In this document: in pieces, positions 49,301 to 60,851 of the stretch
How positions within the stretch are numbered: position 1 is the stretch's first letter
How the letters are laid out: every line of letters begins with the position of its first letter
Assembly: GCA_016722655.1 (NCBI GenBank)
Contig: JADKIR010000005.1
Span: 682,001-746,000 of the forward strand
DNA length: 64,000 nt
Source of the DNA: Cytophagaceae bacterium
GTDB lineage: Bacteria > Bacteroidota > Bacteroidia > Cytophagales > Spirosomataceae
Direction of reading: 5' to 3'
Position numbers and translations under genes: made by a program
Notes under the pieces: model-generated
Database searches by the model: none
What the model saw: the letters and a program-made list of their open reading frames with translations, nothing else
Told to the model about the DNA's origin: nothing

Positions 49301-52300
49301 GTCCAGGTATAGGTTGTTCCTGCGATATTGGCTGTTGGTGCAACTGCTGCTACACTTGCTCCTGAACAAATCGTTGCCGGGTTGGCTAAACTTGCTGTTA
49401 AGGTTGGTTGTATTGTTACTACTACTGTAAAGGTTACTGTATTACATGCTGCTGCATTCGTCGCCGTTACCGTATAAGTAGCTGTGCCGTTGGCTGCTCC
49501 TGAGTTTGTCAATGCTCCTGTCGAGAATTGTGCTACACCGGTTGCCTGTGCTGCCCCACCACTGATTCCTGCACTCATCGTTGGCAGCGTCCAGGTGTAG
49601 GTTGTACCTGCGATATTGGCTGTTGGTGCAACTGCTGCTACACTTGCTCCTGAACAGATCGTTGCCGGGTTGGCTAAACTTGCTGTTAAGGTCGGCTGTA
49701 TTGTTACTGTTACCGTAAAGGTTACTGTATTACATGCAGCTGCATTTGTTGCTGTTACTGTGTAAGTCGCTGTTCCGTTGGCTGCTCCAGCGTTTGTCAA
49801 GGCTCCAGTTGAGAATTGTGCTACTCCAGTTGCTTGTGCTGCCCCACCACTGATTCCTGCACTCATCGTTGGCAGCGTCCAGGTGTAGGTTGTACCTGCG
49901 ATATTGGCTGTTGGTGCAACTGCTGCTACACTTGCTCCTGAACAGATCGTTGCCGGGTTGGCTAAACTTGCTGTTAAGGTTGGTTGTATGGTTACTACTA
50001 CTGTAAAGGTTACTGTATTACATGCTGCTGCATTCGTTGCCGTTACCGTATAAGTCGCTGTGCCGTTGGCTGCTCCTGAGTTCGTTAATGCTCCTGTTGA
50101 GAATTGTGCTACTCCTGTGGCCTGTGCTACGCCACCACTGATTCCTGCACTCATTGTTGGTGCTGTCCAGGTGTAGGTTGTTCCTGCGATATTGGCTGTT
50201 GGTGCAACTGCTGCTACACTTGCTCCTGAACAGATCGTTGCCGGGTTGGCTAAACTTGCTGTTAAGGTTGGCTGTATTGTTACTACGACTGTAAAGGTTA
50301 CTGTATTACATGCTGCTGCATTCGTTGCCGTTACCGTATAAGTCGCTGTGCCGTTGGCTGCTCCTGAGTTCGTTAATGCTCCTGTTGAGAAAGTTGCTAC
50401 ACCGGTTGCCTGTGCTGCCCCACCACTGATTCCTGCACTCATCGTTGGCAGCGTCCAGGTGTAGGTTGTTCCTGCGATATTGGCTGTTGGTGCAACTGCT
50501 GCTACACTTGCTCCTGAACAGATCGTTGCCAGGGTTGGCTAAACTTGCTGTTAAGGTTGGCTGTATTGTTACTACGACTGTAAAGGTTACTGTATTACAT
50601 GCTGCTGCATTCGTTGCCGTTACCGTATAAGTCGCTGTGCCGTTGGCTGCTCCTGAGTTCGTTAATGCTCCTGTTGAGAAAGTTGCTACACCGGTTGCCT
50701 GTGCTGCCCCACCACTGATTCCTGCACTCATCGTTGGCAGCGTCCAGGTGTAGGTTGTTCCTGCGATATTGGCTGTTGGTGCAACTGCTGCTACGCTTGC
50801 TCCTGAACAGATCGTTGCCGGGTTGGCTAAACTTGCTGTTAAGGTTGGTCTAATCGTTACTACTACTGTAAAGGTTACTGTATTACATGCTGCTGCATTC
50901 GTTGCCGTTACCGTATAAGTCGCTGTGCCGTTGGCTGCTCCTGAGTTTGTCAAGGCTCCTGTTGAGAAAGTTGCTACACCGGTTGCCTGTGCTGCCCCAC
51001 CACTGATTCCTGCACTCATCGTTGGCAGCGTCCAGGTGTAGGTTGTTCCTGCGATATTGGCTGTTGGTGCAACTGCTGCTACGCTTGCTCCTGAACAGAT
51101 CGTTGCCGGGTTGGCTAAACTTGCTGTTAAGGTCGGTTGTATGGTTACTACTACTGTAAATGTTACTGTATTACATGCTGCTGCATTCGTTGCTGTTACT
51201 GTGTAAGTCGCTGTTCCGTTGGCTGCTCCTGAGTTCGTTAATGCTCCTGTTGAGAAAGTTGCTACACCGGTTGCCTGTGCTGCCCCACCACTGATTCCTG
51301 CACTCATCGTTGGCAGCGTCCAGGTGTAGGTTGTTCCTGCGATATTGGCTGTTGGTGCAACTGCTGCTACACTTGCTCCTGAACAGATCGTTGCCGGGTT
51401 GGCTAAACTTGCTGTTAAGGTCGGTTGTATGGTTACTACTACTGTAAAGGTTACTGTATTACATGCTGCTGCATTCGTTGCTGTTACCGTATAAGTCGCT
51501 GTGCCGTTGGCTGCTCCTGAGTTTGTCAATGCTCCTGTTGAGAAAGTTGCTACACCGGTTGCCTGTGCTGCCCCACCACTGATTCCTGCACTCATCGTTG
51601 GCAGCGTCCAGGTGTAGGTTGTACCTGCGATATTGGCTGTTGGTGCAACTGCTGCTACACTTGCTCCTGAACAAATCGTTGCCGGGTTGGCTAAACTTGC
51701 TGTTAAGGTTGGTCTAATCGTTACTACTACTGTAAAGGTTACTGTATTACATGCTGCTGCATTCGTTGCCGTTACCGTATAAGTCGCTGTGCCGTTGGCT
51801 GCTCCTGAGTTTGTCAAGGCTCCTGTTGAGAAAGTTGCTACACCGGTTGCCTGTGCTGCTCCACCACTGATTCCTGCACTCATCGTTGGCAGCGTCCAGG
51901 TGTAGGTTGTTCCTGCGATATTGGCTGTTGGTGCAACTGATGCTACACTTGCTCCTGAACAGATCGTTGCCGGGTTGGCTAAACTTGCTGTTAAAGTCGG
52001 TTGTACAGTTATAGCAAAAGTAAAAGGTGTACCTGTACACCCTGCTGTAACAGGAGTTACAGTATATGTTACAACACCATTCGTTGTACCATTATTTGTT
52101 AATGTTTGAGAAATTGGTGGAGAAGAAGCTACTGCATTATCTGAAAAACCTGTAATAGTTCCAGATGTTGGAGCAGTGGTTATTGCTGCTGTCCATGTAT
52201 AGGTAGTTCCCGCAATATTAGAGGTTGGAGTCCTGCTAAAACTAGCTCCAGAACAAATGGTTTGATTTCCAGGATTAGTTATTACCATTGTAGGCTGAAC

Positions 52301-55300
52301 AGTAATGGCAATAGTAAATGGTGTACCATTACAACCGTTGGCCACTGGAGTAATAGTATAAGTAACCACCCCATTTGTTGTACCTGTATTTGTTAAAGTT
52401 TGACTGATAGGTGCAGCTGATGCTACTGCATTATTTGTAAATCCAGTAATAGTTCCTGCAGTTGGGGCAGTCGTGATTGCTGCCGTCCATGTATAAGTAG
52501 TACCTGTTATATTTGAGGTAGGAGTCCTACTGAAGCTTGCACCCGAACATATAGTCTGAGGACCTGGGTTTGTAATTACTATTGTTGGCTGAACGGTTAT
52601 ATCAAAAGTAAATGGCGTTCCATTACAACCGTTTGCAACAGGGGTAATTGTGTAGGTTACAACACCGGAGGTTGTCCCAGAATTAGTTAATGTTTGCGTA
52701 ATAGGAGCAGCTGATGCCACAGCATTGTTTGAAAAACCAGTAATAGTGCCCGAAGTTGGGGTAGTTGTAATAGCTGCAGTCCATGTATAGGTTGTACCTG
52801 CAATATTTGAAGTGGGTGTTCTACTAAATGCAGTACCAGAACATACGGTCTGTGGACCAGGATTAGTAATTACAATCGTTGGCCTCACAGTAACATCAAA
52901 TGTAAAATTTGTACCTGCACAAATTCCATTATAAGGGGTCACTGTATATCTAACTACCGCACTGGTTGTAGTGTTATTAGTTAATGTCTGAGAAATAGGC
53001 CCGCTTACTGCTGATGCTTGATTTGAAAAACCTGTGGCTGTTCCACTCTGCAATGCTGAAGTCCAGGTATAAGTTGTTCCTACAATGTTTGTGGTTGGAG
53101 AAACAGAAAAAGAATTTCCTGAACAAATGGTTTGACCAACAGCACTAGCAGTAGGAATTGGAGTAACTGTTACTGAAGTTGTGGCAGTTGCTGAACAATT
53201 ATCCACATCTCTTGCTGTCACCGTGTAAACCGTATTTGCAACAGGAGAAACACTTATTGGTGAACCTGTTGAAGCAGTATTGGTCCATGTATATGTATAT
53301 GGTGCAGTGCCTCCTGAACCTGTAGCTGTTAAAGTCGCAGACTGGCCTTCACAAATTGTTTGAGGTGCTGATACGGAAACTGCAACCGGTGGTACAATAA
53401 CCTGAGTAATTTGACTTATAACTGAACACTGAACATCATCAACTGTAGCTGAGGTTGTGGCCATTCTAATCCTGTAAAGCTTTCCACTTAAAGCTGAAAC
53501 AATTGGTGTTGGGAGATTGATCGTAACATTCATGGTGGTACCGACATAAGTACCCTGTAATACCCCGGTTACATCTTGCCATGTTACTCCATTATCAATA
53601 CTTTCTTGCCATTTATACCAATCATGTTCAGAATTAGGATCAGTTACAGAAGCTGTTATTGTTTCATTAGTAGCTCCTAAACAAGCCACTGTCTGACCAC
53701 TTAATACAATATCCAAGGGGCATTTATTAACAGTAATATCATCTATTAACCAGTCATTTCCGTTTCCACCCGGAGCATTATTCCTTATACTAAAAATTGC
53801 CTGATTTGTGGTAGGACCAGTTTTAAAAGAAAATCCCACCAAATTCCAGTTAGGGTTGGTAATATTTCCAGTTATGTGCTGAATTACTCCATCAATTAAA
53901 AATGAAAAATTTGGATAGATATGAGTTGAGTAATAAGCTGGATCAATTAGGTTTCTTACATAAGCAGTAAAATTGTACTGTGTGTTTGGACAAAGATTTA
54001 AAATAGTCTGTTCTACAACCACATCTGGGTTGTGTGAAGCATTTACTACCATCATATATCCACCGGTATCCCCCGTTGTATGATCCTCCGAAATTATCCA
54101 AGTTCCAAAAATATTACCTCCAGGTGATGCTCCGTTACAATCAGTGGTATTTGCAATCGAATAAAAACCATCATTCGGAGCATTGCAAGATGGAAGTGAA
54201 TATCCATATCCAGTAACATTAGTACCCAAGACTGGTCCTGCGACAGTTGCACCACTACCAAAATCACCATTAGGAAATAGATTAGGTACTGTAGGTCCTA
54301 CCGAACAAATTGCAGATGCGGGACATGCAGTACCTGTATTTGGAACAGTAACAATTCTTTCACTAAAGCAATAAATTCCACCTCTAATTACTCTAACATA
54401 ATAGGTACCTGCTTTTAATCCTGTAATTGTGTTTGATGATAAAGTATTAACTGGAGTAAATGTCCTGTTGGCTAGTGAAATCCAGGAAACCTGATCTGTT
54501 GAATTAACGCCTAAAAGTTGAATAGCCCCTGTGGTTGCAAAACAACCATTAGAACCTGTAATATTCTCGCCAGTGTAAAAACTAGTTGTTTTTGATTCTA
54601 TTGTAATATTGACGGTTCTACAAATAATTTTTGAAGTATAATCTCTTAAAAATAGAAGATAGGTTCCAACTCCCAAATTAGGATAAACCCGGTAGCCACG
54701 GTACCAGGTAATTCCATCCATACTAGACTCATAATTATTTCCACCAAATTCATCTACTGTAATATTTCCATCAGTATTGGAACAACCCGAAGGATTTAAG
54801 GGTCTGATATCAACAACAGTTCCACAATATCCAGCACAATTAGTGTTTAGAATTACATTTGTAGTGGCTGTATTGGTACAACCATTCGAACCCATTGCAG
54901 TAACAGTATAAATACCTCCGGAAGAACCCGTGGCCAATAAGGCCGTTGTATTTTGTGAGGAACTGGTAAATCCTGATCCACTGGACCAAGTATATCCGGT
55001 TGCCGTTGGAGAACCTGAAACGCTTGAATTTAATTTTACTAAAGTACCCAAACATTGGTTTGCTGTTCCACCCAAACTACTGGTATTATTTGCACTCACA
55101 TTTGGTCTTGGTAAAACCGTAATAGTCTGTACATTAGAATTTGCAGGGTTACAACCATTACCAGCAGCATTTACCACTACCCTGTAATATCTTGTATTGG
55201 TTGTTGCTGTAGGAATTAAATAATTATTATTGGTTTCACCTGAAATATTTGTAAAAGGTCCTCCAACTCCTGTGGATGATACCTGCCATTGATATGTAAA

Positions 55301-58300
55301 AGGCCCAACACCATTAGTTATTGTTGAATTAAGATAATAAACCCCATTAATACAAATTACTGCACTACTTGGCGTAATTGAAACCGAGGTCTGAGGAACA
55401 ATATTTAATGTAATAGAAGGTGAATATTGGGTTCCACAACCTGTACCTGAGGTTATTACTCTCAATCTATAATATATCGTTCCGGATGTGGCAGTTGGAG
55501 GAGTATAATTTATTGATGTGGCACCACTAACATCATTCCATGAACTAAATAATGATGTTCTTGATTGCCATTGATAACTTATGGTTCCCGTGGCATTTTG
55601 TACATCTCCTTGTAATTGAGTACTACCACCAATACACACGGGTTGGTTAGTAATCCAGGCATTAACAGTATGAACATCATTTACCTGAACACCAACTGAA
55701 TTTGTTAATTGCAAACCACAAGAACTAAAATTCACTAAAATTCTGTAATAATTTAATCCGGTGGAGTCTGTATATGCATTATAGGTTCCCCCAGTTGCCC
55801 CTGACAAATTTGAAAAAGTAGAATTATCCTGTGAAACTTGCCATTGATACGAATATGCACCACTAACTCCACTCACTGTTGGTGTGATGGTTTGAGTAGC
55901 ATTTAAACAAACTTCTGTTAATGCAGGATTTAAAGTTATTGAACCTGGATTATGAACAGTAAAAGTACTGCTAGGTGAAACCGCATAAGAACAACCAACC
56001 CCTGTCATATATGCAATTACTCTATAATAATAATTTCCCAGAGTGCTAACTGGTGGAAAATAAGTAGAGGCAGTTTGACCCGAAAGATCAGCCCAACCTG
56101 ATGTTCCATTGGGTGATTGTTGCCATTGATATGTAATTGACCCTACTCCATTAGATACACTTGCGTTTAATGTATCAACCGTACCAATACATGTAATGTA
56201 ATCTGGAGCAACCACTGCTGCTGATGGAGTAGATACTACTCTAATTTTAAATACATTAGAAAGTCCGGGAGTACAAGCTCCGGAAGAACCCGTTACTCTG
56301 AGCCTGTAATAATATGATCCAACAGTAAGAAAAGAATTGCTAAAGGTGGTTCCTGTAGCTCCAAAAATATCAGCCCACCCAGTTGTTCCATTCGGCGATT
56401 GCTGCCATTGATAAGTATAAGTTCCGACAACATCAATAGTACTGCTAATGGTTGAAGACCCATTTACGCAAATTAAACTATCGGCAGTATTAATTACCAC
56501 TCCAGGACTACTCACCACATTCACCACAACATTTCCAGTGGCAGTACATCCAGCGTTGTCTGTAACTGTCAAAGTATAGGTTGAGGTAGAAGTAGGACTC
56601 ACTGTTTTTGTAGAGCTTGACCCACCACCACTCCAAGAATATGAGTATGGTGAAACACCAGAGCTTGAAGAACCAGAGATAACCACCGATGTACCTGCAC
56701 AGGTTACCGGATCTGAAATCATATTTAAACCTTGTAAAATATTTCCATCATTCAGCGTGGCGGTTGAAATTGTAGTGGTACAACTATTTCCTGAAGACCA
56801 TCTTGCCCTTATACTATATGAGCCTTCAGCAAGGCCGCTAATTGTATAAGTTCCTACATTATCATTTATGGTTGTATAAGTGCTTCCTCCATTTATACTT
56901 AAGCTTATCTGGGTTTGTGCAGGATCATCATTTATTGTAAATTCGATACTTCCGTTAGAAAAACCACAGGTATTATTTACAAATGTCCTGGAAACCGAAG
57001 GACTCGCCGTAACTGTTACATTGGTAGTATAAGTCTGAGAACAACCACTTCTGGTAACAGTTAAGGTATAAATTCCTGTTGCTGCTGAGGTTGCATTGTT
57101 GATACTTGGTGTGCGACTTGTACTACTAAAGCCATTGGGTCCAGCCCAACTATACGAGGCACTACTTACACTCCCAGCAGTAAGATCCAAATCCTGGCCT
57201 GAGCAAATAGGAGAATTAGAAGTAGCACTTGAAGTAAATGAGGCTGGTTGAGTTAATGTTGTGGTTGCGGTTGCCGTACAACCATAAGAGTCTTGCAATG
57301 TTATTGTATAGGTCCGGCTGTTAAACTTGAAAAATTTGGAGATGATTGAAAAGCACCTCCATTTAAACTATATAGATATACGGGGGTGGTCAAAGACGAT
57401 GGAATAAATGGCCGTACAGCAGAAGGAGGTAAAATTTCAAATGGAGCCCCAGTTGGATCCCCGGGTCTTGACCAACCCACAGCAAGGTTATCTCCACCAC
57501 CACCTTCTTTGTGCAAAATCTCAAAATAATAAATTTGTCCAGCAGTAAGAGTAATAGCCGCTGATTTTTGATTTGCCGGGTATTTATTCCATTCCTCTGG
57601 ATTGGTCCAACCCGGTACGGTGGCAATTTGTACCCTATTAGCTGCTGAGCTCGTTGTACTTAACCAAAGCTCACTATTATCATCCGAAGATATCCAAAAG
57701 TAATACGTTCCTGTTGTTCTGGGTACAATATAGCCAATCATTCTTGAACCATAGGTATCCAAAAAATTGGAAGGTGCTTTTGCTGAATTAATCAGCATCG
57801 AACTATTTGGACTATTGGGATAATTGGAATTACTGGTTAAATCCACAACAGCCGAACCGGGTATATTTTCGAAAATCTGGTAACTAAGACTTCCGGTACC
57901 CCCGTTTCCAAAAGTTCCTGTTGCTGCGATACTACCATTATTTGCTCCAAAACAAGAAATATTTGTTCCAGTCAGAGAAACGGAAGGTGGCAAACAAATA
58001 ACAGGAGTGGCTGATACAGTAATATTTTTAGAAATTGAAATAGAATAGCCGTTTTTTGTAACTGTTAAAGTATAAATACCACTATTTAAACTCTGGGCAT
58101 TAGGAATAACCGGACTTAGGGAAGTACTTGAAAAGCCGCTGGGTCCAGTCCATTGATATGTAATAGGTGTGTGCTCATATATTGTAATATCATCTATTGC
58201 AAAGTCGTTACTATCATTGTTATTGTTAGATCTTGAATTTCGAATAGAAAATACCACTGCTCCTGTAGTTGTCGCAGTATAAGTAGCAGTTAATGTTTGT

Positions 58301-59142
58301 GTCCAACCATTATCAGCAGTTGTGTTTACTGCTGTGCCCAATGCAGTGGTTCCTTCATACCAACTTACAATAGGCAAATTTTGATCATCAACCGCATTTA
58401 CGTAAGCACTTAAATCATAGGTATTTCCTGCAGTCACATTGATAGTAACATACCAAACTCTGTCATTGGGCGTATTTCTTGAATCGATAAGAAACATCAT
58501 ACCGGCTCCGCCTCTTCCCCTGAAGTCATTATCTGCTCCACCCCAAACATCTGTTGTACGATTATCTATCCATCTCCTGGTCCCACCTAGATCAGTAGAA
58601 AAACCATTTATACCTGCATTGAAATCCCCGTTTGTAATTTGATCAATTAACCAATTATCATATGTTCCCGTAAATGCAAGATTGATTGAATTACCGGCTG
58701 TAATTGATGCCGGGGTAGTTATGATATGGTCAGTGACAATTTTGGAAACAATATTTGAAGTTCCTTCCCAGCTTCCTGAAGTAGCATTCCGGGTCAATCT
58801 TCGATAATATGTGGTAGTAGTAATTGTGGCTGGATTATAAGTTAAAGAATTTGAACTTGCAATATCAGTCCATGTGGTCCCGTTGGTACTGTATTGCCAT
58901 TTATATTCAATTGTGCCACTTGTGGCAGTAGCCGCTGCAACACTCGTGATAATGGCCGGATCATAACTGTTAGGAAAAACTTCATTTCCGGCAATTTCTC
59001 CGGAATAGTTGATAACTGCAAAAGCATTTTGTGAGACAAACCAAAAGAATAACAAAAACAGGCAAACCCTCACTTTTGAGTAAGGAAATGCCTTTGAGCC
59101 ATCCGGCTGATTATTTTGATATCTTTTTTGTAAAAATTGCAC
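40327..59142 (-). CDS. Giant repetitive surface adhesin-like protein (about 6,270 residues), frame broken by indels
   Basis: Probable cell-surface adhesin, comparable in size to Flavobacterium SprB. GTG start (59140-59142), then a signal peptide ending FWFVSQNAFA. Order: an NGDF-type carbohydrate-binding-like domain (about 58.65-58.18 kb), Ig-like, a PA14 domain (57.85-57.40 kb; GTYYFWISSDDNSELWLS), a SprB-like repeat (57.33-57.24 kb), Ig-like modules, a second NGDF-type domain (54.29-53.71 kb), four diverged PKD-like units (53.15-52.0 kb), 32 near-identical 96-residue units (52.0-42.8 kb), further Ig-like modules, and a C-terminal module shared with the 37371 gene ending YCPPANVEKTK. Breaks: a missing base near 57310, an extra G near 50532 and near 48730, a missing A near 47282, and garbled sequence at 46508-46740 and 47138-47225. 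These look like assembly errors, so I annotate one gene. No T9SS type A domain is visible. Confidence 0.78.
42810..52000 (-). repeat. 32 tandem 288-bp units encoding a 96-residue PKD-like module
   Basis: Thirty-two copies of a 288-bp unit (marker TTGGCTGTTGGTGCAAC recurs every 288 bp from 51.9 to 43.0 kb). Each encodes a 96-residue beta module with TICSGASVAAVAPT, TYTWTLPTMSAGISGG and TATYTVTATNAAACNTV. Units differ at a few positions (LANP/LANL, VAT/VAQ, VVVT/VTVT). The array is richer in G and C than its surroundings. Variant units recur at 1,728-1,729 bp, that is every six units, for example 43124 and 44852, 43412 and 45140, 47425 and 49154. Confidence 0.95.
46508..46740. other. Garbled, G-rich stretch: probable assembly or base-calling artefact
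   Basis: Inside the repeat array one unit is corrupted: runs of 9 and 14 G (46526-46534 and 46538-46551), followed by about 190 bp in which the normal 288-bp unit is recognisable but many short pieces are missing. A second damaged part lies at 47138-47225. Neighbouring units on both sides are nearly perfect, which argues against biological decay. Confidence 0.8.
52000..53150 (-). repeat. Four diverged PKD-like units preceding the main array
   Basis: About four tandem modules of roughly 100 residues with the markers VITNPGPQTICSGASFSRTP and TTYTWTAAITT, homologous to the 96-residue units but diverged at DNA level. They look like an older generation of the same repeat at its N-terminal border. 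Confidence 0.8.
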
Positions 59143-59423
59143 TTATACCTTTTGGATTTTAACTCCAACTTACAGAACTAAATGCCCTGTATTTTTTACA
59201 AAAGGATTCAAAAATTGTGCCACTAAAACTTTATGATTTTTACTTATTTTATAACAACCAACTAGTCAAATAATTACAATAAAATATTTTTTCCTTTTTT
59301 TTGAAAAATATATAATTTCAGGAAAATTTCACCCTCATTAAATCGTGTTAATTTTACATAATTCTGACCTCTGATTTTTAAAACTTTTTCAAAAAATAAA
59401 CAAATATTTGAGTTTTTTTTTTG
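59143..59423. other. Leader/intergenic region of the giant gene
   Basis: About 280 bp of AT-rich sequence upstream of the giant gene, without a coding frame or RNA gene that I can see. The promoter and any LytTR target site for the gene should lie here, but I could not pick one out with confidence. Confidence 0.35.
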
Positions 59424-59450
59424 CAAAAAAAAACACCCTTTTGAGGTGTC
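59424..59450 (-). terminator. Terminator after the LytTR gene
   Basis: Read on the minus strand: stem ACACC/GGTGT (59433-59437 and 59445-59449) with a 7-nt loop, followed by nine U from the A run just before 59433. It lies 36 bp after the LytTR gene stop, so that gene is probably transcribed separately from the giant gene. Confidence 0.7.
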
Positions 59451-59485
59451 TTTTCCTTTTAACCAATTCTATAAATTAACCCATT

Positions 59486-59848
59486 TTAATCAGTATTTTC
59501 ACGGAGATAATCAACCAATCTTGCTCCGATTCTCCTCGATAATTTAAAAACTTCTCCCGTTGATAACCTTACCAATTTTGCCCCTTTTTCTTCGATTATT
59601 TCATCTACAAATTTAAGATTAAGCAATAAACCTTTTCTTGCCAAATAAAAATCATACACACCTTCAAGGCGTGAAGTATAGTGTTTTAAGGTAAAAGAGC
59701 TACATATATACCCTTTGTCATCGAGTCTGATCATGGAATAATTGCCAGCAAAACTTTCAATGTATTTGATGGAATTAAAAGCTACGGCATGCTTACCATA
59801 GTTAAATATTAACTTGTCGCTGGTAACCTTTTTTTGATAATTGTTCAT
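59486..59848 (-). CDS. Stand-alone LytTR-type DNA-binding protein
   Basis: A 120-residue LytTR protein without a receiver domain. Family-like features are VAFNSIKYIESFAGNYSMI (the usual DI-x-Y-IE-x-x-x-Y-x-x-I start), the region LEGVYDFYLARKGLLLNLKFV where the conserved R/H-x-x-LVN core is expected, and the C-terminal VFKLSRRIGARLVDYL. ATG at 59846-59848. It lies immediately upstream of the giant surface gene on the same strand but is separated from it by a terminator. Control of the surface cluster by this protein is a reasonable guess from position. A similar stand-alone LytTR gene at 7601-7927 also sits beside a surface lipoprotein. Confidence 0.82.
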   Translation of the reverse strand: MNNYQKKVTSDKLIFNYGKHAVAFNSIKYIESFAGNYSMIRLDDKGYICSSFTLKHYTSRLEGVYDFYLARKGLLLNLKFVDEIIEEKGAKLVRLSTGEVFKLSRRIGARLVDYLRENTD

Positions 59849-60018
59849 GACATTAGTAAAATTTTAATTGAGGGGTTAATTTTTCTCCTGTTCCCCAATA
59901 TTTTGGGTCTTTGTGAAATCTAAATAACACATTTAAACTTTCATGGTCAACCTACATTAAACCGTTTACCCGAAATTCTGAGTAAATGGTAGAAATTGAT
60001 AAATATTTGACAAATCAT

Positions 60019-60026
60019 TACATTTG
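60019..60026 (+). promoter_or_regulatory. Candidate promoter of rpe (TACATTTG)
   Basis: Exact TAnnTTTG match 19 bp before the rpe ATG, with a TTG (59996-59998) about 20 bp further upstream that would serve as the -33 element. It supports the start at 60046 instead of the earlier in-frame ATG at 59986. Confidence 0.5.
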
Positions 60027-60045
60027 TAAAAAAATAGATTTCAAA

Positions 60046-60693
60046 ATGCCCATCATAGCCCCTTCAATATTAGCTTCTGATTTTGCCAATCTTCAAAAAG
60101 AAGCCGAAATGATCAACCAATCAGCTGCTGACTGGTTTCATATTGATGTAATGGACGGGGTTTTTGTACCTAATATCAGTTTTGGGATTCCTGTAACAGA
60201 GGCCATTAAAAAGCATGCTAATAAGCCACTGGATGTACATTTGATGATTGTAAATCCTGAAAAATACATTGAAGATTTTGCAAAAGCCGGTGCTGACTTA
60301 ATAACCGTTCATTGGGAGGCTTGCCCGCATATCCACCGGACTTTGGCTCAGATCAAAGAAGCCGGTTGTAAAGCTGGTGTTGTGTTAAATCCGGCTACTC
60401 CGGTCTCTGTCCTTCAGGATATCATTTCCGACTGCGACATGGTATTATTGATGTCGGTTAATCCGGGTTTTGGTGGTCAAAAATTCATTGAAAATACCTA
60501 CCAGAAAGTAAAAGAATTAAAAAAGCTTATTTTGCAAAAAAATGCTGAAACCATTATTGAAATAGATGGTGGTGTCAATCTGGAAACTGGGGCTAAACTT
60601 GTAGAAGCCGGAGCGGATGCTTTGGTGGCAGGAAGTTTTGTTTTTAACCATCAAAATCCTCTGGAAATTATTTCAAAACTCAAATCCTTATAA
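60046..60693 (+). CDS. rpe: Ribulose-phosphate 3-epimerase
   Basis: TIM-barrel enzyme of 215 residues that interconverts D-ribulose 5-phosphate and D-xylulose 5-phosphate in the pentose phosphate pathway. Catalytic and metal-binding segments are all present: IAPSILASDFANL, FHIDVMDGVFVPNISFG (metal ligands H and D), DVHLMIVNPE, SVNPGFGGQKF and IEIDGGVN (second catalytic Asp). GADALVAGSFVF closes the phosphate site. The start at 60046 (MPIIAPSILAS) matches the family; the 20 codons upstream overlap the promoter. It is a single gene with an AT-rich terminator after it. Confidence 0.96.
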   Translation: MPIIAPSILASDFANLQKEAEMINQSAADWFHIDVMDGVFVPNISFGIPVTEAIKKHANKPLDVHLMIVNPEKYIEDFAKAGADLITVHWEACPHIHRTLAQIKEAGCKAGVVLNPATPVSVLQDIISDCDMVLLMSVNPGFGGQKFIENTYQKVKELKKLILQKNAETIIEIDGGVNLETGAKLVEAGADALVAGSFVFNHQNPLEIISKLKSL

Positions 60694-60746
60694 ATCCTGG
60701 GGCATTTTTTACTCCTAAAGTTTATTATTTAGGTCTTTAAGACTCC

Positions 60747-60785
60747 AAATCTAATTTTCAGTACCCAATTTTTAGATTTTTTGTA
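60747..60785 (+). terminator. Candidate terminator after rpe
   Basis: Arms AAATCTAA (60747-60754) and TTAGATTT (60772-60779), a 17-nt loop, and a short T run. AT-rich stem, so moderate support. Confidence 0.45.
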
Positions 60786-60851
60786 CTCTTTTTATCTGAA
60801 AATGGCTAAATTCGCAAAATTTTTCAGAGAACGTTTACCAATAAAATCAAG

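Noticed and set aside
43124..49369. Repeated 71-residue frames (Arg/Ser/Asn-rich) on the same strand as the giant gene
   Set aside because: They are out-of-frame readings of the 288-bp unit and recur only because the unit recurs.
42810..52000. The regular repeats could be taken for a CRISPR array
   Set aside because: Units are 288 bp, contiguous and without unique spacers, and they encode a continuous protein module.
59986..60045. Longer N-terminus for rpe
   Set aside because: The extra 20 codons overlap the promoter-like sequence and are absent from the family; the ATG at 60046 fits.
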